A DNA stretch of 64,000 bases from Pseudomonas sp. HMWF032 (GCF_003060885.1 NZ_QAIG01000005.1:1015093-1079092), one strand, 5' to 3'; counted from the first letter of the stretch, positions 31,065 through 40,949 are shown. Program-made: numbers and translations. The notes: generated by a model not told the origin, from the sequence alone.

Positions 31065-31397
31065 ATGAGCATGCTAAACACCATCGGGCTGTTCGCCCTC
31101 ACGGCCCTGGCCGAGATCATCGGCTGCTACCTGCCGTACCTGTGGCTCAAGCAGGGTAAGAGCATCTGGTTGCTGTTGCCGGCTGCTGCCTCGCTGGCGC
31201 TGTTTGCCTGGCTGCTGACTCTGCATCCAACTGCCGCCGGGCGGGTGTATGCCGCTTATGGCGGGGTGTATGTGGCGATGGCGATTATCTGGCTATGGCT
31301 GGTGGACGGTATTCGCCCGACCCATTGGGACCTGCTGGGCGCCGCTGTGGCCATGCTTGGCATGGCGATCATTATGTTTGCGCCGCGTAGCGCCTAA
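31065..31397 (+). CDS. ynfA: YnfA family (UPF0060) small membrane protein
   Basis: 110 residues, four transmembrane segments, the YnfA/UPF0060 text [47 protein letters not shown]. The family has a fold like the small multidrug resistance exporters; YnfA of enterics exports dyes and quaternary compounds. ATG 31065 lies one base after the TGA of the phosphatase gene, a coupled start; the longer frame from 30966 overlaps that gene and is rejected. Its place in the ars operon suggests an As-related export role, not proven. Confidence 0.88.
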   Translation: MSMLNTIGLFALTALAEIIGCYLPYLWLKQGKSIWLLLPAAASLALFAWLLTLHPTAAGRVYAAYGGVYVAMAIIWLWLVDGIRPTHWDLLGAAVAMLGMAIIMFAPRSA

Positions 31398-31421
31398 TCA
31401 CGTTCTAGAGGGAGTTTGTGT

Positions 31422-32426
31422 ATGGCTATCAAGGTAGGTATCAACGGTTTTGGTCGTATCGGTCGTCTGGCGCTGCGTGCAGCCTGGGGCTGGCCGGAAC
31501 TGGAGTTTGTGCAGATCAACGACCCGGCCGGCGATGCCGCGACCCACGCGCACCTGATCAACTTTGACTCGGTGCATGGCCGCTGGCAGCACGAGGCCGG
31601 TAGCGACGGCGACGCGGTGGTGATCGACGGCAAGCGCGTTCAGGTCACGGCCAACAAAGCCATCAGCGATACCGACTGGAGCGGCTGCGACCTGGTGATC
31701 GAGGCCAGCGGCAAGATGAAGACTGTCGCCGTGCTGCAGGGCTATCTGGATCAAGGCGTGAAGCGCGTGGTGGTCTGCGCGCCGGTCAAAGAGCCGGGCG
31801 CGCTGAATATCGTGATGGGCGTTAACCAGCAACTGTTCGACCCGGCGCAGCACCGCATCGTTACGGCGGCGTCCTGCACCACCAACTGCCTGGCCCCGGT
31901 GGTCAAGGTGATCCACGAAAACCTCGGCATCCGCCATGGCTCGATCACCACCATTCACGACCTGACCAACACCCAGAGCATCCTCGACCAGCCGCATAAA
32001 GACCTGCGCCGTGCGCGGGCTTCGGGTATGAGCCTGATCCCCACCAGCACCGGCTCGGCGACGGCGATTGCCGAGATATTCCCCGAACTGCGCGGCAAGC
32101 TGAACGGCCATGCGGTGCGCGTACCGCTGGCCAACGCCTCGCTGACTGACTGTGTGTTTGAAGTGGAACGCGCCACCACGGTGGAGGAGGTCAACGCGCT
32201 GCTCAAGGCCGCCGCTGCTGGGCCGCTGGCCGGGATTCTGGGTTATGAGGAACGGCCACTGGTGTCCATCGACTACCGCACCGACCCGCGCTCGTCGATC
32301 ATTGATGCGCTGTCGACCCTGGTGATCAACGGCACCCAGGTGAAGCTCTACGCCTGGTACGACAACGAATGGGGCTACGCCAACCGCGCGGTGGAGTTGG
32401 CGCGGATGGTCGGTTTGGCAGATTAG
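31422..32426 (+). CDS. ArsJ-associated glyceraldehyde-3-phosphate dehydrogenase
   Basis: 334 residues, normal type-I GAPDH length. Rossmann motif [10 protein letters not shown] at 7-16, catalytic C152 in [10 protein letters not shown] and the C-terminal [11 protein letters not shown]. Known from work on Pseudomonas ars clusters: such a GAPDH uses arsenate in place of phosphate to make 1-arseno-3-phosphoglycerate, which ArsJ exports. Here arsJ follows directly. GAGGGAG precedes ATG 31422; the GTG two codons upstream is less likely. A degenerate REP pair lies between the two genes. Confidence 0.92.
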   Translation: MAIKVGINGFGRIGRLALRAAWGWPELEFVQINDPAGDAATHAHLINFDSVHGRWQHEAGSDGDAVVIDGKRVQVTANKAISDTDWSGCDLVIEASGKMKTVAVLQGYLDQGVKRVVVCAPVKEPGALNIVMGVNQQLFDPAQHRIVTAASCTTNCLAPVVKVIHENLGIRHGSITTIHDLTNTQSILDQPHKDLRRARASGMSLIPTSTGSATAIAEIFPELRGKLNGHAVRVPLANASLTDCVFEVERATTVEEVNALLKAAAAGPLAGILGYEERPLVSIDYRTDPRSSIIDALSTLVINGTQVKLYAWYDNEWGYANRAVELARMVGLAD

Positions 32427-32436
32427 CCAGGCTCTT

Positions 32437-32508
32437 TTGAGAGGGGCTTTAGTCGCGCCAGCAGTTGAGGCATGTCGCGGCTAAAACGGAATGCCGCCCA
32501 GCCCGTCC
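32437..32508. repeat. Degenerate REP-like inverted pair before arsJ
   Basis: AGGGGCTTTAGTCGCG near 32442 and GTCGCGGCTAAA near 32480 are inverted copies of the motif GTCGCGGCTAAAGCCCCTCCCACA seen again at 34906-34968 and 46434-46457. The outer GTCCCAC also survives. An old extragenic palindrome inside the ars operon. Confidence 0.5.
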
Positions 32509-32530
32509 CACGGTCTACATAGGATTCGTT

Positions 32531-33757
32531 ATGCACGCTCTATCCCGCCTGGCCCCCGACGTGCGCCAATACCTATTGGTAACCGGTAACTACTGGGCCT
32601 TTACCCTTACCGACGGCGCGCTGCGCATGTTGGTGGTGCTGCATTTCCACAGCCTCGGTTACACGCCGCTGCAGATTGCGGCGCTGTTTTTGTTCTACGA
32701 GATTTTCGGTGTGGTCACCAATCTGGTCGGCGGCTACCTGGGCGCGCGGTTGGGCTTGAATCGCACCATGAATATCGGCCTAGGCCTGCAGGTGGCGGCC
32801 TTGCTGATGCTCACCGTGCCGGCGGCCTGGCTGACGATTCCCTGGGTGATGGGCGCGCAGGCGTTGTCCGGTATCGCCAAAGACCTGAACAAGATGAGCG
32901 CGAAAAGCTCGATCAAGCTGCTGGTGCCGGACAGCCAGCAGGGCACCTTGTACAAGTGGGTGGCGATCCTGACCGGCTCGAAGAATGCGCTCAAGGGCGT
33001 GGGCTTCTTTATGGGCGGTGCGCTGCTGGCGCTGCTCGGTTTCACTGGCGCGGTATTGGCCATGGCCGCTGTGCTGGCGCTGATCTGGCTGGCCAGCGTG
33101 GTGCTGCTGAAAAAAGAGTTGGGTAAGGCCAAGGCCAAACCAAAGTTCCGCGACATGCTGTCCAAAAGCCGGGTGATCAACCTGCTTTCGGCGGCGCGGC
33201 TGTTTCTGTTCGGTGCGCGCGATGTGTGGTTTGTCGTGGCGCTGCCGGTGTACTTGTCCAGTGTCTTGGGCTGGGATTTCTGGATGGTCGGCGGTTTTCT
33301 GGCGACCTGGGTGATTGGCTACGGCATGGTGCAGGCGTTTGCCCCATCCATTACCGGCAAGGCCAGCGGCCAGTTGCCGGATGGCCGCGCGGCGTTTGCC
33401 TGGGCCGCCGTGCTGGCTGGTGTGCCGGCACTGATTTCCCTGGGTATGGGCAGTGCTTGGCCCGTGCAATGGGTGCTGATCGGCGGCTTGCTGGTGTTCG
33501 GTGCCGTGTTTGCGGTGAACTCCTCGCTGCACAGCTACCTGATTGTCAGCTACGCCAAGGCAGACGGCGTGTCGCTGGATGTCGGCTTCTATTACATGTC
33601 CAACGCCGCCGGCCGGCTGCTCGGCACGTTGCTCTCGGGCTGGGTCTATCAGGCTTATGGCCTTGAGGCCTGTCTGTGGATTTCTTCGGCGTTTGTGCTG
33701 CTGGCGGCGCTGATTTCCATCGGTTTGCCAGGCAATCAAGGGATTGCCGGCAGGTAG
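32531..33757 (+). CDS. arsJ: ArsJ organoarsenical efflux permease (MFS)
   Basis: 408 residues, 11-12 transmembrane segments of the major facilitator superfamily, very similar to ArsJ: NYWAFTLTDGALRMLVVLHFHSLGYTPLQIA at the N-terminus and GIAKDLNKMSAKSSIKLLVPD in the first half. It exports 1-arseno-3-phosphoglycerate, the unstable product made by the upstream GAPDH, which then decays to arsenate outside. ATG 32531; the stop TAG lies in the first bases of a palindromic repeat. Confidence 0.92.
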   Translation: MHALSRLAPDVRQYLLVTGNYWAFTLTDGALRMLVVLHFHSLGYTPLQIAALFLFYEIFGVVTNLVGGYLGARLGLNRTMNIGLGLQVAALLMLTVPAAWLTIPWVMGAQALSGIAKDLNKMSAKSSIKLLVPDSQQGTLYKWVAILTGSKNALKGVGFFMGGALLALLGFTGAVLAMAAVLALIWLASVVLLKKELGKAKAKPKFRDMLSKSRVINLLSAARLFLFGARDVWFVVALPVYLSSVLGWDFWMVGGFLATWVIGYGMVQAFAPSITGKASGQLPDGRAAFAWAAVLAGVPALISLGMGSAWPVQWVLIGGLLVFGAVFAVNSSLHSYLIVSYAKADGVSLDVGFYYMSNAAGRLLGTLLSGWVYQAYGLEACLWISSAFVLLAALISIGLPGNQGIAGR

Positions 33758-33840
33758 GTTGGGTTGAGTCGCGCAGCGCAGAAGCCCAACGGCGCGTGGC
33801 AATCTTTGTTGGGCTTCGCTGCGATCAACGCCAACCTACC
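33753..33840. repeat. Palindromic GGTAGGTTGG element after arsJ
   Basis: Terminal inverted repeats GGTAGGTTGG / CCAACCTACC plus inner arms GAAGCCCAAC (33781-33790) / GTTGGGCTTC (33818-33827). 88 bp. This is the type of hyphenated palindrome (GTAGGTTGGGTTGAG...) repeated in many Pseudomonas genomes. Its left end supplies the TAG stop of arsJ. Confidence 0.72.
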
Positions 33841-33979
33841 CCGGCCATAGCACTCAGTGAGTATCGATATTTTCCACGTCGCGTAGCGGCTTTATGAGGG
33901 CAACAATAAGCGCAAGTTTGTGCAAGAACAGTCGGGGCGATCAGGCGCAGACTCCTGAATATTCCAAGGGAGTCTGTTG

Positions 33980-34879
33980 ATGAATCTGTCGCTTTATCTG
34001 CTCACCGTACTGATCTGGGGCACCACCTGGATCGCCCTCAAACTGCAATTGGGCGAGGTGGCAATTGCCGCCTCCATCGCCTATCGCTTTGCCCTGGCCT
34101 CGCTGGTGCTGTTCGTCATCCTGCTGCTCAGCGGCCGTTTGCAGACGCTCGACAGGCGCGGCCAACTGATTTGCCTGGTGCAGGGCTTGTGTCTGTTCTG
34201 CCTGAACTTTATGTGCTTCTACACCGCCAGCCAGTGGATCCCCAGCGGTCTGGTGGCGGTGATTTTCTCCACCGCCACGCTGTGGAATGCGATCAACGCG
34301 CGGCTGTTCTTCAAACAGCAGATCGCCGCCAATGTGCTGGCCGGTGGCGCACTGGGCCTCGGCGGGTTGGCGTTGTTGTTCTGGCCGGAACTGGCCGGGC
34401 AGGAAGCCAGCCATGAAACCCTACTCGGCATCGGCCTGGCACTGCTCGGTACGCTGTTTTTCTCTGCCGGTAATATGCTCTCCAGCCTGCAGCAGAAGGC
34501 TGGTCTTAAGCCACTGACCACCAATGCCTGGGGCATGCTGTATGGCGCGCTGATGTTGGTGGCTATCTGCCTGGTCACGGGCACGCCGTTCGGCTTCGAG
34601 TGGAACACTCGCTATGTCGGCACCCTGCTGTACCTGGCGATTCCCGGTTCGGTGATCGGCTTTACCGCCTACCTGACCCTGGTCGGGCGTATGGGCCCGG
34701 AACGCGCGGCCTACTGCACCGTACTGTTCCCGGTGGTGGCGCTGAATATCTCGGTGTTTGCCGAGGGCTACCAATGGACGGCACCGGCGCTGTTCGGTTT
34801 GCTGCTGGTGATGTTGGGTAACGTGCTGGTGTTTCGTAAACCCAAGGCTGCGCCTCTGTTGGTGACACGCGAGGCATAG
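33980..34879 (+). CDS. EamA/DMT-family permease
   Basis: 299 residues, ten predicted transmembrane helices in two EamA repeats. The first begins TVLIWGTTWIALKLQLGEVAIAASIAYRFALASLVLF, typical of drug/metabolite transporters (YdcZ/RhaT/EamA group). Probably exports amino acids or metabolites; the substrate is not deducible. AAGGGAG precedes ATG 33980. It stands alone between an arsenic island and a repeat-rich segment. Confidence 0.87.
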   Translation: MNLSLYLLTVLIWGTTWIALKLQLGEVAIAASIAYRFALASLVLFVILLLSGRLQTLDRRGQLICLVQGLCLFCLNFMCFYTASQWIPSGLVAVIFSTATLWNAINARLFFKQQIAANVLAGGALGLGGLALLFWPELAGQEASHETLLGIGLALLGTLFFSAGNMLSSLQQKAGLKPLTTNAWGMLYGALMLVAICLVTGTPFGFEWNTRYVGTLLYLAIPGSVIGFTAYLTLVGRMGPERAAYCTVLFPVVALNISVFAEGYQWTAPALFGLLLVMLGNVLVFRKPKAAPLLVTREA

Positions 34880-34905
34880 GGTGCGTTCGAGAGGCTGGGG
34901 ATTGA

Positions 34906-34968
34906 TGTGGGAGGAGCTTTAGCCGCGACTCAGGCGATAAAGCTGTCGCGGCTAAAGCCCTTCCCACA
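34906..34968. repeat. REP-like inverted pair TGTGGGA...TTCCCACA
   Basis: TGTGGGAGGAGCTTTAGCCGCGAC (34906-34929) and GTCGCGGCTAAAGCCCTTCCCACA (34945-34968) are inverted copies with a 15-base centre. The same motif occurs at 46434 and, degenerate, at 32437. Typical of Pseudomonas extragenic palindromes. Confidence 0.78.
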
Positions 34969-34974
34969 AAGCGT

Positions 34975-35057
34975 TCAAAACAACCCCCACTGCCCGCCGA
35001 TCAAGGTGGCGAAATCATGTTTAGAAAACGGCAGGATGGCATCGCCCGCCGGGTAAA
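34975..35057 (-). pseudogene. Remnant of a second polB 3' end
   Basis: On the minus strand this encodes a 24-residue tail (AGDAILPF ... DFATLIGGQ ... GLF) followed by TGA. It matches the last 24 residues of the intact polB at 18 of 24 positions and also keeps the nucleotide pattern CCGCCGATCAAGG. It is cut off upstream by the palindrome at 35062. It lies downstream of the AAA ATPase gene, so that gene is bracketed by the old and the present polB ends. Confidence 0.8.
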
Positions 35058-35061
35058 GCAT

Positions 35062-35135
35062 GTAGGGTGGATGACGCTTTTATCATCCACCTTGGGATCG
35101 CAGTGGGTGGATGGGTGAAACGTCATCCACCCTAC
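35062..35135. repeat. Palindromic GTAGGGTGGATGACG element
   Basis: Perfect 15-bp terminal arms GTAGGGTGGATGACG / CGTCATCCACCCTAC with inner ATCCACC / GGTGGAT arms. Same family as the partial copy at 40950-41008 (GGTGGACA...TGTCCACCCTAC). It lies next to the polB remnant. Confidence 0.78.
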
Positions 35136-35157
35136 GAACGGCCCTGGCAGCCAAGGG

Positions 35158-36318
35158 TTAACTCGGCCACTTCCAGGCCGGTTCATCGAGCATGCCCTGG
35201 CCCCGGATAACGGTTTGCCCCAGCTGCTTTTCCAGCACGATGGCGTTGCACTCGGGGTGTTGCTCCAGGGTGGCAATCAGGCGGCTGGCGTGGGACACCA
35301 CCCAGACTTGAGTGTGCTGCGAGGCGGCGATAATCAGCCGGCCGAGGGCGGGCAGCAAGTCGGGGTGCAGGCTGGTTTCCGGTTCGTTCAGTACCATTAG
35401 CGATGGCGGCCGTGGCGTGAGCAGGGCGGCGACCAGGAGCAGATAGCGCAGGGTGCCATCCGACAGTTCGCTGGCCGACAACGGTCGCAATAAGCCTTCC
35501 TGTTGCAGTGCTACGGCGAAGCGTCCGCTGGCCTGCATATCAATACACAGACGTGTGCCAGGGAAGGCGTCACTGATGGCTGCATCCAGCGCAGCGGGAT
35601 CGCCGATTTCACGAATGGTCTGCAATGCTGCCGCCAGGTCACGGCCGTCGTGATGCAGCACTGGTGTGCGAGTGCCCAGTTGCGGCAGGCGCGCGGGTGC
35701 TTCGGCATCGCTGCGAAAGTGATCATAGAAGCGCCAGCGGCGGATATGTTCGCGCAGCCTGAACACTTCCGGGCAGGCGGGATCATTGCCGATCTGATCG
35801 AACAGGCTGTCGAAGCTCGGCAGGTGCTGGGCCATCACCTGCCAGTTGCGCCCTTCGCGTATACGCACCATCGGCCCGGCGCGATCCACCAGCAATGAGG
35901 CAGGGCGATAGCTTGCCCCAGCCCAGATGCATTCACGTTTGATCTCGGGATCCAACGCGAAGGCGGACAGGCTTGGCTCTGGCAGCCCGAGGGAAATGGC
36001 ATAGCTGAAATCATCGCCGGCAAAGCCCAGGCGCAACCGTCGGACCTCCTTGCGCGGGCCGCCCTGCACCGGTACCTCGCCGCTGAGCATGCGTCGGCTA
36101 ATGGTTTCCGGCCCGGCCCAGAAGGTGGAGTCCAGCCCGCCTTCGCGAGCCAGTGCATTGACCACGCCGCCCTGGGCGGTTTCCGCCAGCAGGCGCAAGG
36201 CGCGATAGAGGTTGGATTTGCCGCTGCCATTGGCCCCGGTCACCAGATTGAGCCGGCCTAATGGGAGCACCAGGGCGTTGATTGAGCGGTAGTTAGCGAC
36301 GGCAAGGGTGTGCAGCAT
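35158..36318 (-). CDS. AAA15/RecF-like ATPase (COG4637 type)
   Basis: 386 residues of the SMC/ABC-type ATPase fold. Walker A GANGSGKS (28-35), a signature-like ELSDGTLRYLLLVAALL, Walker B SLMVLNEPETSLHPDLL and the H-loop VVSHASR near the C-terminus. No coiled-coil arm and no Toprim domain, unlike OLD nucleases, so it is the minimal stand-alone type. Function unknown; cousins occur in repair and defence loci. AGGA precedes ATG 36318. It lies immediately downstream of polB and is flanked by a second copy of the polB tail, which suggests later insertion. Confidence 0.87.
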   Translation of the reverse strand: MLHTLAVANYRSINALVLPLGRLNLVTGANGSGKSNLYRALRLLAETAQGGVVNALAREGGLDSTFWAGPETISRRMLSGEVPVQGGPRKEVRRLRLGFAGDDFSYAISLGLPEPSLSAFALDPEIKRECIWAGASYRPASLLVDRAGPMVRIREGRNWQVMAQHLPSFDSLFDQIGNDPACPEVFRLREHIRRWRFYDHFRSDAEAPARLPQLGTRTPVLHHDGRDLAAALQTIREIGDPAALDAAISDAFPGTRLCIDMQASGRFAVALQQEGLLRPLSASELSDGTLRYLLLVAALLTPRPPSLMVLNEPETSLHPDLLPALGRLIIAASQHTQVWVVSHASRLIATLEQHPECNAIVLEKQLGQTVIRGQGMLDEPAWKWPS

Positions 36319-36366
36319 GGGTGTCGTCCTGACAGCTAATGAAGGGTTTTTAGCGGCGCGGCTTGC

Positions 36367-38736
36367 CTAGAACAAGCCTAGTTGTCCGCCGATCAAGGTT
36401 GCAAAATCATCTTCGACAAACGGCAGTATGGCGTCGGCCACGGGTTGCAGTTGGCGGGTCAGGTAGTGGTCGTAGTCGATGGCGGCGTTGCGCGCTTCCA
36501 GCGGTTGCGGGCCGGCGGTGGTGAGCACGTAGCTGATCCAGCCGCCGCGTTGGTATTGCAGCGGGCGGCCGTGCGCGGCGTTGTACTCGTCGGCCAAGCG
36601 CGCGGCGCGCACATGGGGCGGTACGTTGCGTTCGTAATCGGTGAGCAGGCGGCGCAGGCGTTTGCGGTAGACCAGTTGCTCATCCAGCTTGCCGCTCAGG
36701 GTGCGCTCGACGTAGTCACGCACATAATCCTGATAGGGTTGGCCGAGAAAGATGCGCTCATACAGCTCGCGCTGAAACTGCTGGGCCAGCGGTGACCAGT
36801 CGCTGCGCACGGTTTCCAGGCCTTTGTAGACCATCTTGTGGCCACCGTCAGGCTGGGTGATCAGGCCGGCGTAGCGCTTCTTGCTGCCTTCCTCGGTGCC
36901 GCGAATGGTCGGCATCAGAAAACGCCGGTAATGGGTTTCGAACTGCAGTTCCAAGGCGCTTTCCAGGCCGTACTCATCATGCAAGTGATCGCGCCACCAG
37001 GCGTTGACCTTGGCCACCAGTGCGCGGCCGATCTGTGCGGCGTCGTCTTCAGCATGCGGGCGCTTGAGCCAGACGAAGGTGGAGTCGGTGTCGCCGTAGA
37101 TCACCGCATAACCCTCGGCCTCGATCAGCGCGCGGGTGCGGGCCATGATCTCGTGGCCGCGCAGGGTGATGGAGGAGGCCAGGCGCGTATCGAAAAAGCG
37201 GCAGCCGCTGGAGCCGAGCACGCCGTAGAAGGCGTTCATGATGATCTTCAGCGCCTGCGACAGCGGTGCGTTGCGCTCGCGTTTGGCCGCCTCACGGCCC
37301 TGCCATATGCGCTCGACAATCACCGGCAGGCAATGCTCGCTGCGCGAGAAGCGCGCGCCGCGAAAACCCGGCACCGAATGGGCGTTGTCCGGCTGGCGCA
37401 GGCCTTCGATCAGCCCCACCGGGTCAATCAGAAAGCTGCGGATAATCGACGGGTACAGGCTCTTGTAATCGAGCACCAACACCGACTCATACAGCCCGGG
37501 CTGCGACTCCATGACAAAGCCGCCGGGGCTGGCTTGCGGCGGGTTGTCCCCCAGGTTCGGTGCAACAAAACCACGGCGGTGCATCAGCGGCATGTACAGG
37601 TGTTCGAAGGCCGCCACCGAGCCGCCGCTGCGATCAGCCGGCAGGCCGGTGACCGTGGCGCGCTCCAGCAGGAAGTCGAGGATTGCGGTTTTGCCGAAGA
37701 TGCGCGTGACCAGCTCGCAGTCGCGCAGGTTGTAGCGTGCCAGAGCGGGTTTGTCCTCGCGGAACATACGGTCGATTTCGTCCATGCGCTGGTAGGGCGT
37801 GGCAATATCCTTGCCCTCACCGAGCAGGCTTTGCGCGACGTTTTCCAGGCTGAACGAGGGGAAGCTCCAGGTCGCCGAACGCAGCGCCTCGATGCCGTCG
37901 ATGATCAAGCGACCGGCGGCGTCGGCAAAGAAGTGGCCGTTGCCGCTGCCATGCTCGCGCCATTGCATCTCGCTGCCATCGCGGCCCAAGCGCAGGGGGA
38001 TGGCCAGGTTGCGCGCGTGTTCGTGCAGCACACGCAGGTCGAATTGCACCAGGTTCCAGCCGATGATCGCGTCCGGGTCATGCGCGGCCATCCACTGGTT
38101 CAGGCATTCGAGCAGCTCGCCACGGCTGGCGCAGTAGTGCAGCTGAAAATCCACCTGCGGCGGTTGTTCCGGCGTGCGGCCGAGCATGTACACGTTGCGC
38201 TGGCCGCAGCCGTCAATGGCGATGGAGTACAGCTCACCAAAGGCATTGGTTTCGATGTCCAGCGAGGCCAACTTGAGCGTCGGGCGGTAATCCTCACAGG
38301 GCTTGATCTGCGCCTCGAGCAGCAGAGCGGGATTGGTCGCATCGGGCGAGCCGGTGAACTGCACGGGGGCGGTGATAAAACGCTCCATCAGGTAGCGCTC
38401 GGGCGGGCGTATATCGGCTTCGTAGACATCCAGACCGGCGCGGCGCAGCTGTTTGTCGAGGTCCATCAAGGTGCGGTGCTGCTGGCAATACAGGCCGAGC
38501 ACCGGGCGCTGGTGAAAGTCCTTGAGGCTCAGCGGGCGCAGCTCAACGCCGCGCCCGTTGGCCAGCAGCGCTTGCGCCTGCTCGCGTTGCGCAGCGGGGA
38601 TAAAGGCCACCGAGGTTTGCAGCGGCAGACGCAGCAGGCGCGGACCGTTGTCGGTGGCCAACCAGAACTCCACCTGCGTGCCGGCCGGCGTATCACGCCA
38701 GTGTCGGGTCAGCAGAAAGCCCTGTTGTAAGTCCAC
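36367..38736 (-). CDS. polB: DNA polymerase II
   Basis: Family B DNA polymerase with 3'-5' exonuclease, SOS-induced, for restart and translesion work. 789 residues from GTG 38736 (E. coli 783). The start region [31 protein letters not shown] matches family members. Exonuclease motifs are near [20 protein letters not shown] and YNLRDCELV; polymerase motif A is [10 protein letters not shown], motif [13 protein letters not shown] and motif C YGDTDS near 547. The longer frame to 38820 would read through the LexA box at 38787-38802, so GTG 38736 is chosen. It ends IGGQLGLF. Confidence 0.94.
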   Translation of the reverse strand: MDLQQGFLLTRHWRDTPAGTQVEFWLATDNGPRLLRLPLQTSVAFIPAAQREQAQALLANGRGVELRPLSLKDFHQRPVLGLYCQQHRTLMDLDKQLRRAGLDVYEADIRPPERYLMERFITAPVQFTGSPDATNPALLLEAQIKPCEDYRPTLKLASLDIETNAFGELYSIAIDGCGQRNVYMLGRTPEQPPQVDFQLHYCASRGELLECLNQWMAAHDPDAIIGWNLVQFDLRVLHEHARNLAIPLRLGRDGSEMQWREHGSGNGHFFADAAGRLIIDGIEALRSATWSFPSFSLENVAQSLLGEGKDIATPYQRMDEIDRMFREDKPALARYNLRDCELVTRIFGKTAILDFLLERATVTGLPADRSGGSVAAFEHLYMPLMHRRGFVAPNLGDNPPQASPGGFVMESQPGLYESVLVLDYKSLYPSIIRSFLIDPVGLIEGLRQPDNAHSVPGFRGARFSRSEHCLPVIVERIWQGREAAKRERNAPLSQALKIIMNAFYGVLGSSGCRFFDTRLASSITLRGHEIMARTRALIEAEGYAVIYGDTDSTFVWLKRPHAEDDAAQIGRALVAKVNAWWRDHLHDEYGLESALELQFETHYRRFLMPTIRGTEEGSKKRYAGLITQPDGGHKMVYKGLETVRSDWSPLAQQFQRELYERIFLGQPYQDYVRDYVERTLSGKLDEQLVYRKRLRRLLTDYERNVPPHVRAARLADEYNAAHGRPLQYQRGGWISYVLTTAGPQPLEARNAAIDYDHYLTRQLQPVADAILPFVEDDFATLIGGQLGLF

Positions 38737-38786
38737 CGCGTTGCTCTCGGGTCTGTGTTGAGAGGCAATTCTACGCAGGCTTTTAT

Positions 38787-38802
38787 CTGTATGCCTATAC
38801 AG
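38787..38802 (-). promoter_or_regulatory. LexA (SOS) box of polB
   Basis: CTGTATGCCTATACAG: a perfect CTGT-N8-ACAG palindrome, 51 bases upstream of the polB start. polB is a known LexA target in E. coli. It lies in the 152-base divergent region with rlhA. Confidence 0.93.
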
Positions 38803-38888
38803 TTGTTGTGCGGCTGCCAAGCGGGCACAGACAAATCAGCTATTCCGAGTAAAATGCTCGGCCTGATTGACTGCCCGATAGCGAAACC

Positions 38889-40886
38889 ATGTCCCTGCCC
38901 AAGCACCACCTCGAACTGCTGAGCCCCGCGCGCGATACCGCGATTGCCAAGGAAGCCATCCTGCACGGCGCCGATGCCGTGTACATCGGCGGCCCCGGCT
39001 TCGGTGCGCGGCACAACGCCAGCAACAGCGTGGCGGACATTGCCGAGCTGGTGCAGTTTGCCCACCTGTTCCATGCGCGGGTGTTCGTCACCCTCAACAC
39101 CATTCTGCATGAGGATGAGTTGGAACCAGCACGGCAGATGATCTGGCAGCTCTACGAGGCGGGCATCGATGCGCTGATCGTGCAGGACATGGGCGTGATG
39201 GAAATGGACCTGCCGCCCATCGAGATCCACGCCAGCACCCAGTGCGACATCCGCACCCTGGAAAAAGCCCGCTTCCTCGACAACGCCGGTTTCTCCCAGC
39301 TGGTGCTGGCCCGCGAGTTGAACCTGGAAGAGATCGGCAATATCTGCCGCAGCGTCGATTCGGCGGTGGAGTTCTTTATCCACGGCGCGCTGTGTGTGGC
39401 GTTCTCCGGGCAGTGCAACATCTCCCACGCGCAGACCGGTCGTAGCGCCAACCGGGGTGACTGCTCGCAAGCCTGCCGCCTGCCATACACCCTGAAAGAC
39501 GATCAGGGCCGCGTGGTGGCCTTTGATAAGCACCTGCTGTCGATGAAGGACAACAACCAGACCGACAACCTGATCCATCTGGTCGATGCCGGCGTGCGCT
39601 CGTTCAAGATCGAAGGGCGCTACAAAGACATGAGCTACGTGAAGAACATCACCGCGCATTACCGCCGGGAGCTGGATGCGATTCTCGAACAGCGCCCGCA
39701 CCTGGCCCGTGCGTCCAGCGGCCGCACTGAGCACTTCTTCACCCCGGACACCGACAAGACCTTCCACCGCGGCAGCACCGATTATTTCGTCACCGACCGC
39801 AAGGTGGACATCGGCGCATTCGATTCGCCGACCTTTACCGGCTTGGCGGTGGGGTATATCGAGAAGGTGAACAAGCGCGACCTGATTGCCGTCACCGACA
39901 CGCCGCTGTCCAACGGCGATGGCCTCAACGTGCTGATCAAACGCGAAGTGGTGGGCTTTCGCAGCAACATCTGCGAGCTGAAAGGCGAGTTCGACGAGGA
40001 CGGCGAGAAACGCTACCGCTACCGCGTCGAGCCTAATGAGATGCCCGAGGCCATGCACCGCGTCCGCCCGCAGCATCCGCTCAACCGCAACCTCGACCAC
40101 AACTGGCAGCAGGCTCTGCTCAAAACCTCATCCGAGCGGCGCATTGCGGTCAGCTGGCAGTTGGCGGTGCAGGGTGATCAGTTGAATGTGAGCGTCACCA
40201 GTGAAGAAGGTATCAGCGCCCGCGTGAGCCTGAACGGGCCGTTCGCCGCCGCCAAGGATGCCGAGCAAGCCCGCGAGCAATTGGCCGATGGTTTGAGCAA
40301 GCTGGGCACCACCATCTACTACAGCACTGGCGCGCAGATTGACTGTGAGGCCGTGCCATTTGTCCCAGGCTCGCAACTCAAGGCCCTGCGCCGTGAAGCG
40401 ATTGAGGCGCTGACCCAAGCCCGCGTCGCCGCTCATCCGCGTGGCGGGCGCAAACCGGTGAGCGTGCCGCCACCGGTCTACCCGGAGTCGCACCTGACCT
40501 TCCTCGCCAACGTCTACAACGACAAGGCGCGCACCTTCTACAAGCGTTACGGCGTGCAGCTGATCGACGCCGCCTACGAGGCCCATGAAGAGGCAGGCGA
40601 TGTGCCGGTGATGATCACCAAGCATTGCCTGCGTTTCTCCTTCAACCTCTGTCCGAAACAGGCCAAAGGCGTGACCGGCGTACGCACCAAAGTCTCGGAC
40701 ATGCAGCTGATCCATCAGGACGAAGTGCTGACCCTGAAGTTCGACTGCAAGCCGTGCGAGATGCACATCATCGGCAAGATGAAGGGTCATATTCTGCATC
40801 AGCCACAGCCGGGCAGTGCCGCGAGCAAGGGCGGCGCGGTGGGCTATATCACCCCGGATGATTTGCTCAAGACCATTAAGCGCTAG
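38889..40886 (+). CDS. rlhA: 23S rRNA 5-hydroxycytidine C2501 synthase (U32 family)
   Basis: 665 residues (E. coli RlhA/YdcP 653). Opens with LELLSPARDTAIAKEAILHGADAVYIGGPGFGARHNA, typical of the U32 family. The signature EFFIHGALCVAFSGQCNISH...NRGDCSQACRLPY supplies the first cysteines, and the C-terminal TKHCLRFSFNLCPKQ and FDCKPCEM supply more, as needed for an iron-sulfur or redox centre. RlhA hydroxylates C2501 of 23S rRNA. Divergent from polB. Monocistronic. Confidence 0.92.
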   Translation: MSLPKHHLELLSPARDTAIAKEAILHGADAVYIGGPGFGARHNASNSVADIAELVQFAHLFHARVFVTLNTILHEDELEPARQMIWQLYEAGIDALIVQDMGVMEMDLPPIEIHASTQCDIRTLEKARFLDNAGFSQLVLARELNLEEIGNICRSVDSAVEFFIHGALCVAFSGQCNISHAQTGRSANRGDCSQACRLPYTLKDDQGRVVAFDKHLLSMKDNNQTDNLIHLVDAGVRSFKIEGRYKDMSYVKNITAHYRRELDAILEQRPHLARASSGRTEHFFTPDTDKTFHRGSTDYFVTDRKVDIGAFDSPTFTGLAVGYIEKVNKRDLIAVTDTPLSNGDGLNVLIKREVVGFRSNICELKGEFDEDGEKRYRYRVEPNEMPEAMHRVRPQHPLNRNLDHNWQQALLKTSSERRIAVSWQLAVQGDQLNVSVTSEEGISARVSLNGPFAAAKDAEQAREQLADGLSKLGTTIYYSTGAQIDCEAVPFVPGSQLKALRREAIEALTQARVAAHPRGGRKPVSVPPPVYPESHLTFLANVYNDKARTFYKRYGVQLIDAAYEAHEEAGDVPVMITKHCLRFSFNLCPKQAKGVTGVRTKVSDMQLIHQDEVLTLKFDCKPCEMHIIGKMKGHILHQPQPGSAASKGGAVGYITPDDLLKTIKR

Positions 40887-40949
40887 GGTTGATGCCAACC
40901 TTTAGGAGCCAGCTTGCTGTGGTTCGGCACTCCGACGATGCTCTTCAGA

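Noticed and set aside
36838..38730. Plus-strand frame of 630 codons inside polB
   Set aside because: Antisense to clear family B polymerase motifs; no ribosome site or recognisable domain.
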